Below are positions 53,501 through 64,000 of a DNA stretch of 64,000 bases, one piece after another. How positions within the stretch are numbered: the first letter of the stretch is position 1; each line of letters opens with the position of its first letter. This DNA is from Perkinsus chesapeaki (Eukaryota > Perkinsozoa > Perkinsida > Perkinsidae). The DNA lies in assembly GCA_013115145.1 (NCBI GenBank), contig JAAPAO010000014.1:62001-126000 (forward strand). Direction: 5' to 3'. A model generated the notes under the pieces. The model was not told the origin of the DNA. It searched no databases and worked only from the letters and a program-made list of their open reading frames with translations. Made by a program: the position numbers and the translations under genes.

Positions 53501-56191
53501 CTGACAGCTGCTCCTGCTCCTTTTATTTCTTCGTCTGCTGCGATAGCCACGGCCAGCGTCTCATTGAGTTTTTGAGCAGCGACTGTCTTTTTGTCTATAA
53601 GCTCTTGGATTCCGATACTTTCATTCCAAAGGGCCAACGCAGCTTCGGCCGATTCCATTTCTGATCTAGCTGACTGATATGCGGCACTTGCTGCCTTCAG
53701 ATTATTTCTGATGGTGCTAATCTCAGAGCCATTGCCTGAGCGGCTAGTTGCGTCAGATACAGGGTTCTCAACTTAGCTTACAAGCTGCATGGAAAGCTGA
53801 TAACGTGACCTCGGCGATTTGCTTAGCCTGCTGGAGCTCTTTCTCCCTATTGGGCAGTTCCTCCTCTATCAAATGGGGGAGCTGAAGTGCAATTGCTCGC
53901 AACACGGCTCCGCAACCTCACTCTTTCCTGCATAGCGTGCAGCCGGCGAGTGGTTTCAATGAGAGTGTCATTCGCCTCCCGGGTAGTTCGCACTGCAACA
54001 CTTAGCGCTTCCTCAGCGGCCGTTAGCGACTCAGATGTCTTTCTACAATGACTTGAATGCGGGCGGATCAGCTAGTTCGAAAGCCTCACGTGAAGTTGTT
54101 GACTATTGGCGGCATTGATACATTGATGATGTAATGTAAAGACTCTTCTGCTCTAGCCAAGTCAAACGTTGCAAGTCGGTTCATGTCATGGTTTATAATA
54201 GGCAGGATTCGAGCCTAGGAGGAGCTCTATTGTCAGTAGAACAACCGTGACATGCGACCTGTTGATGGGCATGAGCTCTTTCCGATGCATTCAATCTTTG
54301 CTCAGCAAGCGTGAGATTCGCCACAAAAGACGCTGTCTTATCTTCCAGCTCCCCTAGTTTTCTGAGTAGCTGCACCTTGGGCGATGGAGAGGTGTGGATT
54401 TACTTCAGCTGGGCGTTGTAGGCGTACAGGCTTTCGTTCATAACGTGCCATGCTTTGACCATCCTGAACTTGTGCTCTTCATCACAGTAGTAACTAAGGG
54501 ATCTAGGGCAGTCGACGCAGCCTTCCTCTTCCTTTCGGATTTCCTGAAAACGAATCCATAGAAGATGCACTCGGGAATAGTGGTACCTCGCACATGATCC
54601 CCTTGAAGTCCTGTTGGCAGCATCGCTCATAAGTGAAGGGCCCGTTCCAGCAACGCTCATCTCCATAGGGACCACGTGAAGGGTCACAACAGAAACTGTA
54701 TATCCATGTTAGCTGGCGGAAATAGGAACGATCAGCTCATCACTAGCAACTCATATATTCGAATTGAGAGTGTTGTGGCCAACAAGTGCGGTCCTTCATT
54801 GGTGTACATGTCTTCACCTTTGGCACTACGCTCTTTCGGCGATGAACAAGAGACGCCCCATTGTATGCCATACCTACTCTCAGACCCACTACAATGATAC
54901 ACTGATACACGGAAAAAAAGCACTTGCAAGGTCTATCTTGCCAGTTGTCTGGCTGTAGGAAAGACGGGGTTCCTCCCCTTTCTCTGGGTCTCCAGCCCAG
55001 TAGTCCGCCCTGGCAACAATGGATGAGGTTTTGCCGGAAAAACGCTTCCTACCACGCTCTGAGAGAATTCCCATTATCTTTCCAGAAAGGAAAAGCTGTA
55101 CGGTTTAGGCAGGACGTGATCTCGGGCAGCAGAAATCGTCTCATTGCATCGACATGCTACGGAAGGAAGGCCATGCATCGCCACAGACTGATACGTTTTC
55201 TAGCGCTTCTTTGCACCTGATACCAGCCTTGCAGCCTTAGCTGCTCGTTGAGCCCATCCACATCATCATATTTTCGCGGCTCAGGATCGCTCAGTTTTAT
55301 TAAGTACTGGTGAACGCACCTAAAGTAGACTAACAATCTGACGAATGAACTCGGTATGGGCAGAGCCAGCTGCCGCTCTCGAAATTCTGCTCGTACCAGA
55401 AATGCAGGAGCATATTTCCCACAGGGCAAGCCCATTTAATCATTTCTCTGTTATAATCTCTCCAGGCTTCCTGTCCAAGGTCCACTATACTCTGTGGACT
55501 GAACGCGTATCTGCCGTTCCGCATGCATTCGGGTAGGGTTTAGTAGCTGACTTCTTCCCCTCCTGATTGAATAGGAATGTGTGTATTTCATGTGGACAGG
55601 TCTGGTCCATAATCCACTGGTAGAGAGGGTGCTCTGGGTTTCCTAATCTCGCTTTGAAGCCTCCATCCTGTGGATCCCCCACGAAACTGATCAGCAACGT
55701 CCGTAACTTCCCTCTAATGGCAAATGCCAGACTAGTCGTCCCAGTTCAAGAAGGTTCAAGAGTGCAACATACGGTAATGGCGCACACCGGAGAGCTGTTC
55801 GAGGCGCTCGCGGCGACCTTAGCGCCCCTTGGGCCAGTTCGCGACCAATGAAACGAGGAAGAAGAGGCGATGTGCTTGAAACAGTTGTTAAGCATTCGGA
55901 AGCAGCTGCCAGTGTCGCGGCTCACTTGTCAAGCATTGTTATGTGATGGAACCAATAGTTATCTCTCCAATCACATTCACACATCGACCAGTCTGGTGGG
56001 GTACATCCTTCAAGTGATAGGGCCGCTATTATGACCAGAGCCCGCGTTATAATGGTATATAACGTGCGGACTGGGGAAGAGGGTTTCGTGTTATCCGGAT
56101 ACATAGGCGGTGTTACAGTCCTTGTAGGAACACTAATGCCTTTATAGCCACTCAAAACAAAACATAGAAAGGTGATAACAGCATTTATCAT
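50569..56191 (-). CDS. Large secreted Cys-motif plus coiled-coil protein(s), multi-exon
   Basis: ATG 56191 (MINAVITFLCFVLSGYKG) starts with a hydrophobic signal or anchor. Cys-containing exons follow: CTPPDWSMCECDWRDNYWFH near 55950, TCPHEIHTFLFNQEGKK and ACGTADTR near 55520-55600, and an exon with IKWACPVGNMLLHFWYEQNF near 55380-55440. Then YSFCCDPSRGPYGDERCWNG-PFTYERCC near 54620-54700 and GCVDCPRSLSYYCDEEHK near 54490-54530. Downstream, to the stop at 50569, exons are Ala/Glu/Leu-rich coiled coil with many N-x-S/T sequons (NLT, NAS, NES, NET, NAT, NTT), fitting a glycosylated extracellular stalk. I recognise no catalytic domain. Whether the Cys-rich and coiled-coil parts form one gene or two adjacent genes is unsure: the junction near 54390-54420 does not splice cleanly in my reading. 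Confidence 0.5.
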
Positions 56192-56258
56192 GATTAATAT
56201 TTTCAGTTGGTTCAAAAAGCTAAAGCCTGGCAGTGTAAGATGCACGTGCGACAGTTAC

Positions 56259-57680
56259 TCAACAGTATACGAAGCCTCCATGGTAACCACCAGCGAAGGG
56301 TCTGAAATCACAGGATGGGGACAAGTTGCACAATACTGGCAGTGAAACAAGGTCGTTTCCGTCATTAGGATCACGCTGGGGATAAAAGCTTACCTTTGAT
56401 CAACCTGCGTGAAGGTGAATGGCGTTGGTGATGTGCACAGTGGGGTTCCTTGCTTCGTGCTGAAAGAGTGGTATGAGCCAATCATAGGCAACCGCCAGCT
56501 TACCACGCTGTCTCCACAGAGAGAAACGATGGCCTCCTATTGGACGTTTCTGTAGCACCTCCAAAATTGTCACCAATGGTCCGAGCCATAGGTGGCAGGC
56601 TTTTCACACGGACACTTGCGTTCTGGTCTCGTCGAGCCATGGCGACGATAGGCAGGTGATCGGTGTAGAAGCGCAGCCTAAGGTACAGCGTCGGTGAGCG
56701 TGGCGTTAAGTTGCCTACGGATTTCTCGGCTTAGATCGTTCTCTCCATGATGGATTTCGCGGTGGATCTTTCACAAACTGAGTAGCCATGGCAATGTCAT
56801 CAGACTTCAATGCTTACTCCTGCGTTGAAGTTAGGCCCCATAATATTCTCTTTTCGTATAGCCGCCTTAGTGGCTATATCGGAAAGTAAAGTAGAACGGC
56901 CGAAACCAGGAGGAGCCGCCGAAGTGGCGTCCAACGACTGAATAAAATGAGCTACTAGCGGCGGTTCGTGAAGCTAAGACGCGCCCCGACCTGTGCTGAC
57001 CATGCGTCTGCAAGGCGAACTAAACTGTTGCTCCGTCGTGGTCGCGTTGTTGACATGGTTAACAAGACTGTCCAAAACAGCGAAACGATAGTAAAGACAC
57101 TACACTGCTTTATTAGAGAGTTATCCAGAGCTTCATAGCTAAACTGTCTACGAGACGCGGGAATCGTGACGTTCGCAATTCCGCGCTGAGCGGAGCGAAG
57201 CAATTCATGTTTGAAATTTTTTGTCTGGCAAGTCTCATACAACGCTCCAAATTGCTCTATCTCATCATGTAAGCTACAGTACCCTCGAAGACAGCCAGAT
57301 GCACTCTCGAACCTTAGTCGAACTTGTACGAGCTAGCTACGCGGATCAATTCGAGTTTTGCTGGGCTTAATCCGGCTTGATGGACAACTCGGTATGATTC
57401 AAATGTGATAAGAGATACCGCCAGGAATTCATAGTGCGGCGGCATACATCATCTGAGGCCTCTCTAGTGAGCATAATTCCCCCTACGGAGCAAGGCTGTG
57501 CTCTTGCTGGTACCCGAATCAGGTTGGGAAGAGTCTTAACGCGTGGAGGCATTCGTAGGGCACGGCTGGGCCAGAAGACAACTCTATGATACCCTTCAAC
57601 AGTGTATTGCAGTCCAAGCCTTACGTAGGATACACTAGGGAAAACCAACTCACTTGTTCTTACGTATCTCCTACACACGA
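56259..57680 (-). CDS. Unrecognised minus-strand gene, multi-exon
   Basis: Several coding-like stretches on the minus strand: an exon near 57370-57680 (CSVGGIMLTREASDDVCRRT), SLDATSAAPPGFGRSTLLSD near 56870-56930, LRLRFYTDHLPIVAMARRDQ near 56610-56680, GKLAVAYDWLIPLFQHEARN near 56440-56500, and a last exon with LVSLPVLCNLSPSCDFRPFA and GYHGGFVYC ending at TGA 56259-56261. Composition and adjacent splice-like signals favour real exons, but start and phases were not worked out. FYTDHLPI loosely recalls retroelement RNase H, and GGFVYC loosely a glycosyltransferase; neither is supported further. Confidence 0.35.
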
Positions 57681-57812
57681 ACTAATTTAGTCCGTAGTGA
57701 TATGTTCTAAAATACGCTTGGTGCCTCATACTAGGTTTAAACCGTTTAATGTGCTTTGGCGTATTTGCTCCATATTGCTGTTTTATTGTTAGTAGGATAT
57801 TTGGCCTTTCAA

Positions 57813-59122
57813 ATGAGTACTCCCAGTACAGACGGAGAGCCATCATTAACTAAGATAGCATTGACGAACGCTGAGCGTAGAGAGGTTGATGCCAAAGGCA
57901 ACCTATTTAGTATCATCAAGGCTGTTGACGCAGTTGAAAAGGCGTTTGCCACTGGTAGTAACATCGGGCAGGATGGCGGGGGAAAGCATGGGAACAGCTA
58001 AGTGGATGTAAAGGGCGTCTCGGAGCCTTCTCCCGGCTAATTTTGAGCTTTTCTAGCTGATCAAAGAACTGATCGTAAACTGAGGAGATCGAAAATGAGA
58101 TTTCAGAATTTGAACGAATAGGGTTTCGGGGGCCTTTGGGTCGTATCATAAAGAATTTAGCTGAGAAAAACCACCACCGCCGTGCCGTGCGCAATTTACT
58201 ATCAGGGATCTCCGATTTAGTGAAGGTGCTATAGGAATAGTGGAACCCTTTTGCTGGAATGGGAAATTCCTGTATTGTACGCTCAAGGTTTATTGCCACT
58301 TAATGGAGAATGTTAGGCTTAGTCGGCGATGAGGCTTATGAGAAGCAGTACCAGCAGTTGCTGACGCAGTATAAGGTAGGGTTAGTGTTGGTTAAGTGGA
58401 GGGGCAAAGTATAAGGGTTAGGTTATAACAACAGCATTGACGCAGGGAGCAACGCCATTTGATGTTGAAAAGTTTATAAAGGATAATCATATGCAGGCAA
58501 TGATGATGCAATAGTGGTGTTGGTGGTTAAAATAATGGTGGGTGCAGGTCCACTATGCCAGAGTACGGTTACTAGGAACACAGCTACCGGCTACTAAGAT
58601 GTATCATAGCGGAGAGAAGGTAGGGGCTGGATTAAGATGTTATGGAATGCTCTGTCAGGGGTCGCCTGATACTGTTAATATCTTGGACGCGGGGCAACAC
58701 TTTGTCACCTTGGTGGATTGCCTTAAGATGGAAATGGTGCGTATTGTTGTTGAACAGTTTTCTACGTTATAGTTGGTACTAGGTCTCAGTGGACGATCTT
58801 CTACCTATAGTTCGAGAGCTCTGTGGGAGCCTGGCCAGCATATCATCTCTACCTGTGGATTTTGAAGCTAAGGTGGAGGGACTATGCGTGCTTCTGGTGA
58901 TGGTGAAAGATACTCTCGTTGTTGATGTTGGCAGGTAACTGTCCAGAAATGGCTCACCAAACTGAATTCAATGCGAGCATCGGATAAGCTATCGGAGGTA
59001 ACAACGACTGTCTGATTCTTCGTTCGTATCCGTTTTTGTGGTAGGATGATTCTCGGCAGTTTTCCTTGGAGCTTGATGGTGCCTATGCAGCGTTCCATAA
59101 GGCAGTGAGGAATATTCGATGA
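57813..59122 (+). CDS. VPS28: VPS28, ESCRT-I subunit, eight exons
   Basis: All exons join in phase: 57813-57954, 58317-58375, 58446-58496, 58548-58619, 58659-58736, 58783-58872, 58935-58997, 59045-59122. The protein aligns along its length with VPS28. The N-terminal core is ALTNAERREVDAKGNLFSII-KAVDAVEKAF, then DEAYEKQYQQLLTQYK and FIKDNHMQ-VHYARVRL. The C-terminal four-helix domain is NILDAGQHFVTLVDCLKMEM, VDDLLPIVRELCGSLASIS, VTVQKWLTKLNSM and FSLELDGAYAAFHKAV. VPS28 bridges TSG101/VPS23 in ESCRT-I and recruits ESCRT-II/III for multivesicular-body sorting (established). The third intron (58497-58547) starts with GC instead of GT. The first (57955-58316, 362 nt) is far longer than the usual 40-70 nt. 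Confidence 0.93.
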
Positions 59123-59733
59123 TGCTGATTGGGGAGGGACACTCTCTGTTCTTGTACCTTTTCTGTGAACATTTAATTCACCTTTTGTAGTAGCAATACT
59201 TTAGTCGATCGTTGAGTTGTTTATACAGGGGCGAGTGTGGCTGTTGCCGGGGTGAGTACTAGTGGGTAGTAAGATGCTTCCGAACACTAAAGGGTATTAA
59301 GTAGCTCCTAGAGATTACAGACCTCTCATGCCAGGTTAACTCGTAATCTAAATGGAGCTTGTAGTAAAGAGGGACTTGCTCGAGACTATTACTGCCCGGC
59401 AAGCCTCACACGTTGTGGAAGTGCATTATCAATCGCGATTTCGAGCGGAGATTCTTCGAGGACAACGATGAAGAGTTGGCGACCAACCATTGAAGCCTTC
59501 AAATTTCCCTGTTGGACGTTCTTGGTTCTAGGAATTTAGTAGGGTAGGAAATTGGGACTCGGGGTGAAATCTTGTGACAAGAGTAGCAGCCAATATGGGT
59601 ACTTACTGCAGCCAATACTGACATAGTAAGCTGTATGGTAGCCTAGCATTTGCGGTATCAGTTTATTTTAAAAGGGGCATATCATCGTCCCTTGCACTGT
59701 TCTATCAGTGGAAACCACCTATTGTTTTCTGCA
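59123..59733. other. Intergenic spacer between VPS28 and the GH36 gene
   Basis: About 610 bp with no exon I can support; presumably the promoter or trans-splice region for the downstream GH36 gene. Confidence 0.5.
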
Positions 59734-62700
59734 ATGGATGAGCTATACGAAGAGGACCTAGAAGAGTGAGTTATTAGCGCAACACACCGTCACAAGCGGG
59801 TCTCATCAGGTTGTCTCCGTTGCCTTTGGCTAGCGGCCAAGAGGGGTATCTATCTGGCAGTGGCGGAGGCATCATATACGATAGGCTTCAGAGAATCTTT
59901 AGGCTTTATACCACCGACTCTATGTGAGCTACTTCGAGGGAGCTGCGCTGGACTGAAGGCAAATAGGTATGCCTTTCGTATTACTACTACTGGTCAATTG
60001 GAGCATCTTTATTGGGGACCGAGTATTCCACCGGAGGATGATTTAACATTCTTATCCCTAAACTCATTGACTATGGCCAGCCCGTTCGATCCCACTGGAC
60101 AGGCCGAGCCTGTCGGCATAAGGGTGAGCGTAAAGCCATTTTCGAGGCGCGTGACGATGTGTCTGTGTAGGAGTTGACGTCGGACATGGGTAAAAAGCTC
60201 CAAGTTGAGGATCTGAGCGAGCGCTGGAAGACTTACACTAAAGAGGCTAAGAGCGGCATTGGTATTTTCGTGGCGAGTGACAGTTTGTGGATCTTATGTG
60301 AGTAGGTGAAGATGTTAGGAGAGAAAACGCCTTTTGGAGACGATGGAGGATGGCACAGCTGGGCAGAAGCGATTCTCCCAAAGTCGAGATTGGCGCTGAT
60401 CTAGATGGACAAGGAGGTAACAGTGAGAGGAACTTTACAGTTTACCATTGAAGAGCGCACCACTGACTGTAGGCTGCGTTCAGTACGTGTATGAGATCAC
60501 GACAAAAAGCGACAAAAGTTTATATGTTTTTGGAGAACAGTTCCGTGGGAACTGTACCAATATTACTGTTGTTCACTGCTGTTGAATGACCTCTTGCGCT
60601 CTCTGCCCGCTTTGTTGTTCTTTGATCGCTCTACTACACATTTCGATGACGTAGGTGAAATTAAGGCTAAGAGAGACCGCACAGTCAATCCATTGAAGCT
60701 GCGCTCAAGTAAGATACCGTAGTCTTGAACGGTGGCTGCCGCCAGATTGAATCGATTGATAGATTGCCACATTAGATACGCTTGACCTTGAGGTTTGTGA
60801 AGAGGATAAGCCACTTGGCTGTGGTAAGAGCGATGGGCGAGGTGGTGAGGCAACACGTCCATCCGAAGAATCTTTGTCTACCGAATTCTAGAAAGTTGCT
60901 TATAACCTTTCACTTCTATCTTTTAATATTTTCGGTGTGTCACTGCGATTCGGTACAAGACTGTAATGCTCCTTATCATACTACTGTACATGGAGATCAT
61001 CGGTCGTGGTTTTAGCCCCTGACGCGGCGCCTGTCGGCCGAATATCATCTCCTCTGGGGACACTGCGACATGATCGTAAAGCACAAGATGGGTCGCCGAC
61101 GAAGGCCTTGCCCAGCTGTACGGTAGCCTTTTTGGAAGTGCATTGAGATATCTCCTCTTAGGGGTGCATCAGCATGCACGACGCCAGAGGAGCTCATCAG
61201 CCGCTGTGGGTCCAATGTTAGAACGAGGGAAGTCTGTGGGTCACGGGAGACGATTCACTACGCATGCGGGGAGACCGTCTAGCCCATCTAGATCAGAGGA
61301 AGAGGTAGGTGATGTTATAGACTTAAGGGTAGTAGCTAATAAACTCCTTAGGCTGGAGCTACACATGTAACACAACAGATAATGGGTAAAAACTCCCTTA
61401 TGTTGGAGTATAGTGATTATGGTACCGGAGACTATAGGCTACCAAGCTTTAAGGTAAACAGTAACAGGAACACCCATGCAGTTGATTGGTAGGTTCGATA
61501 CAACGCAGAGTCGAGGCTTGGACACAGTGACATATCACCTTTAGAGTACAGAGATCATATCATAGTCCGAGGGAAGCCGCTCATAGTCGGGGACCCGGAT
61601 GCATCACTACCTCAAGTAGGTATGGAGGAACTTTATCGCGTTATCAATGAGGCGACCATAGACCATAGGCGTCGATTGAAATGGTCCTTAATAACGAGCA
61701 AATAGATGATACACCAACTACGTCTTCCTGCTCTATACAGACCATGGGCTCTATAGTGTTAAATGTCTGCTATTAGTAGCAGCCTAGTACGGCATTCAAT
61801 ACTCAAACATCGTATCCTTGTTCTGTGAATGATAAGTGATCGTGAGCCCGCAGTTCGTTCGCCAATTGAGATACGTATTCACAAATATTTACAACGGCAT
61901 CCTTGGACCTATGTCATTGGCCATGGTGGACCTTGGAAACTTCTAGGCAAATAGCTCAATGTGCTATGCTGACATGAAAGTGAAACGAGGTATTATTCTA
62001 CTCGCGAAGGTATCGAGGCACTCCTCAACGACTTCCTACCCCGACGTGACATTTCCAACAACACCAGAGTCGAGAATGCGAGACCATTTAACCGTTGAAT
62101 TTCTAGAACTTCCCCTTGAATTTCAACGTTGGCTAGCCCTTGGCTAGCTATTCACAGACAATGAAGCGAAGTTGGAGCGTTGGCTAGCCTATGATTCACA
62201 GACAATGAAGCGAAGTTGGAGCGTTGGCTAGCCTATGATTCACAGACAATGAAGCGAAGTTGGAGCGNNNNNNNNNNNNNNNNNNNNNNNNNNNNNNNNN
62301 NNNNNNNNNNNNNNNNNNNNNNNNNNNNNNNNNNNNNNNNNNNNNNNNNNNNNNNNNNNNNNNNNCGTTGGCTAGCCTATGATTCACAGACAATGAAGCG
62401 AAGTTGGAGAAGTAAAGCATTGTCTAGCGAAATTGTCGACTACCGAATAAACGAGCAGTTGACAAACTTCCACTACCAAAGATACTTGTTGAAGGCAATC
62501 ACCGCAGCGCTGATGTTAGTGATGCTTTGAGCAGAAATACTTATAAGTCTTGGCCGGCTGTATCCCGAACTTGAGAGCTTTTATGACAATATTTAATAGT
62601 ACGGTTGGCTAAGTCCATCTCTTACTTGTCCCTTCCATAAAAGGGCAGTGTTTGTCGTATTCTCATTCTGAGATTGACCAAATGCTCATACGGTTGCTAG

Positions 62701-64000
62701 ACAAGCAGGACACAGTTGAGGTGAACGACGAACCGCTAACTACAAGGTGAAGGCATAACAGTGATAAAATTCCCGTTGTTTGGCCATCAAGTGGAGTTTC
62801 AAGATAACCCTCCCCTGTGTTCATCCTTTATCTTGGGCGTTGAGAAGCAGTAGGGTGAATCCACTCATTGTAAAATCTGAAATTGATATCGAAGATATCG
62901 TGCCTGCCATCGACAATTCCCTCCGATTTTGATCCTACTTTAGGTGCGATGCGAGAATCAAATGGATGCGGTTACACTCGAGCTGAACTTGCAAGACAGA
63001 GTCTCTGGCTTGGTGGTCACTTTATATTACTCTGTATTCCCAGAGTGGGATGTCTTGGTCCGGCGCGCCAAGATGACCAACCCGCGATCCTCGGGAAGTG
63101 CAGTTGGCATCGATCGATTCGTCAGCGTCACATCTGACTTTGAGGCCGGTAACTACTATTTCACGCATTTCGGAGGTAGATGCCGGTAGCTGCTCCTCGC
63201 TGTAGTTTGGACATACTGTCAGGCTCGTGGGGGAGAGAGGGCCAGAGGATGAGCCAAGAACTTATGGCTGGTGCGATGTCGATCGGCTCCACTCGAGGCG
63301 TTAGTAGCCACATGCATAACCCTATGGGGATCATCAGCAAAGGAGCGTATAATGAGGATGCAGGATACCATTGGGGTTTCATTTTTATGTACCGTACATT
63401 TCTCTGCTGCTTGTGGAGGAGTGTACAAGTGATTCTGTGGTCAGGTATAGCGGCAGCTTCCTTATAGAGTGCGAGATCAACGAGACGAACCGACTCCGCG
63501 TTAATGTTGGGTAAATGCTCACAGTACTGAGTGTTGGTGGTATAACGTAGCCAGGTTCAACCCAATGACTTTTAAATGGAAGCTTTTTCCTGGGGAGTCT
63601 CTGAGTACCCCTGAAACACTTATAATTTTCAGTTCTTCTGGTGCCACTGGACTAACTCACAAGTGTCATCGAATACTGCAAGACAGAGTTATGCCTCCTA
63701 GGTGAGTACAGACCACCTTAGCGGATAGCTTGAACGGCTGAGTAGGTGGCGGTATACTAGGCCACCGGTCGTGTGCAACACGTGGGAGTCGATGTATTTT
63801 AATATTACTGATGATAGGGTGAGCGGATGATGCTCTTCCCATTACCGAGGTAGTTATGGTTGTTTGTTTAGGTTATGCAGCTGGCAAAGCATGCTGCAGC
63901 TGTTGGTGCTGAAATGGTTGTTATTGATGATGGTTGGTTTACTAATAGAAATGATGATACTGGAGGGTTGGGAGACTGGGAAGTTGATAAGGAGAAGTTG
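59734..64000 (+). CDS. GH36-family alpha-galactosidase-like protein, multi-exon, 3' part outside window
   Basis: ATG 59734 (MDELYEEDLE) joins through a 95-nt phase-2 intron to GGGIIYDRLQRIFRLYTTDS (59861-59933), then across 33 nt in phase to MYAFRITTTGQLEHLYWGP from 59967, the GH36 N-terminal signature. Later blocks in family order: LEYSDYGTGDYRLPSFKV (about 61400-61450), LQDRVSGLVVTLYYSVFPEW DVLVRRAKMTN (about 62985-63080), a LSGSWGRE-like block with RGVSSHMHNP (about 63215-63330), NTWESMYFNITDD near 63780, and the catalytic-barrel start AEMVVIDDGWFTNRNDDTGG at 63911-63970. The nucleophile and acid/base lie beyond the window. Two large extra stretches break the normal spacing, about 60170-61390 and 61680-62940; the second contains the 44-bp tandem repeat. 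GH36 enzymes cleave alpha-galactosides or raffinose-type sugars. Confidence 0.85.
62128..62409 (+). repeat. 44-bp tandem repeat array with an assembly gap
   Basis: The unit begins CGTTGGCTAGCCTATGATTC and ends GAAGCGAAGTTGGAG. Exact copies start at 62178, 62222 and 62366. A variant first copy at about 62128 carries an extra TTGGCTAGC. Bases 62268-62365 are N (98 bases), so copy number is unknown. The period is not a multiple of three, so the array cannot be a conserved coding repeat; it probably lies in an intron of the GH36 gene. Confidence 0.93.
62268..62365. other. Assembly gap (98 N)
   Basis: A run of N inside the tandem array. The spacing between flanking units (62266 to 62366, 100 bp) is not a multiple of 44, so the gap length is a placeholder rather than a measured size. 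Confidence 0.98.

Noticed and set aside
56610-56680. Retroelement RNase H (FYTDHLPI)
   Set aside because: The match is one short phrase; no reverse transcriptase, integrase or protease motif and no long terminal repeats were seen nearby.
57916-58299. 127-codon minus-strand open frame
   Set aside because: Starts with GTG and falls mostly inside the first intron of VPS28; nothing supports it as a gene.
1-64000. CRISPR arrays, bacterial operons or prophage
   Set aside because: No spaced direct repeats, no Shine-Dalgarno-led operons, and pervasive spliceosomal introns show this is eukaryotic nuclear DNA.

Overview
The window reads as nuclear DNA of an intron-rich protist. Coding regions are broken by many short GT-AG introns, often 42-55 nt. 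Genes lie in same-strand runs separated by only tens of bases, and a RAP-domain family of the kind expanded in alveolates is present. I infer an alveolate, most likely Perkinsus or a close relative, at moderate confidence; no taxonomic search was possible. Gene ends are exact only where splice phase or a motif fixes them, and several models are exon collections rather than finished genes.

Layout. 0-17 kb: a minus-strand Mtr4-type exosome RNA helicase cut by the window start; a plus-strand coiled-coil gene; tRNA-Val(AAC); an unrecognised plus gene; an ICME-like alpha/beta hydrolase (minus); a gene-poor stretch of about 2.4 kb; an Arg/Trp-rich gene and an RCC1-repeat gene (both minus). 17-27.5 kb: four head-to-tail paralogous RAP-domain proteins with probable mitochondrial presequences. 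This is the most striking part of the window. Two of the copies share an AT-rich 191-bp tract differing at three bases, set inside otherwise diverged, GC-richer genes. 27.5-47 kb: a disordered plus-strand protein, then a long minus-strand run: two unrecognised genes (one with a SUMO-interacting motif), a chagasin-family cysteine-protease inhibitor, a tiny coiled-coil gene, a DUF547 gene, two tandem Ca2+/cation exchangers, an unrecognised gene and an EF-hand-like gene. 47-50.5 kb: mostly non-coding, with a degenerate tRNA-like element and a small Cys-rich gene. 50.5-57.7 kb: a large secreted coiled-coil/Cys-rich gene and another unrecognised gene (minus). 57.8-64 kb: the ESCRT-I subunit VPS28, then a GH36 alpha-galactosidase cut by the window end and holding a 44-bp tandem repeat with an assembly gap.

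How it fits together. The RAP array has compact spacers, a shared first-intron position and phase, N-terminal targeting signals and C-terminal RAP domains. It looks like a co-transcribed family of organellar (probably mitochondrial) RNA-binding or processing factors evolving by tandem duplication and ectopic gene conversion. The remaining genes are ordinary cell-biology functions: RNA decay, Ca2+ transport, membrane trafficking, carbohydrate hydrolysis and protease control.
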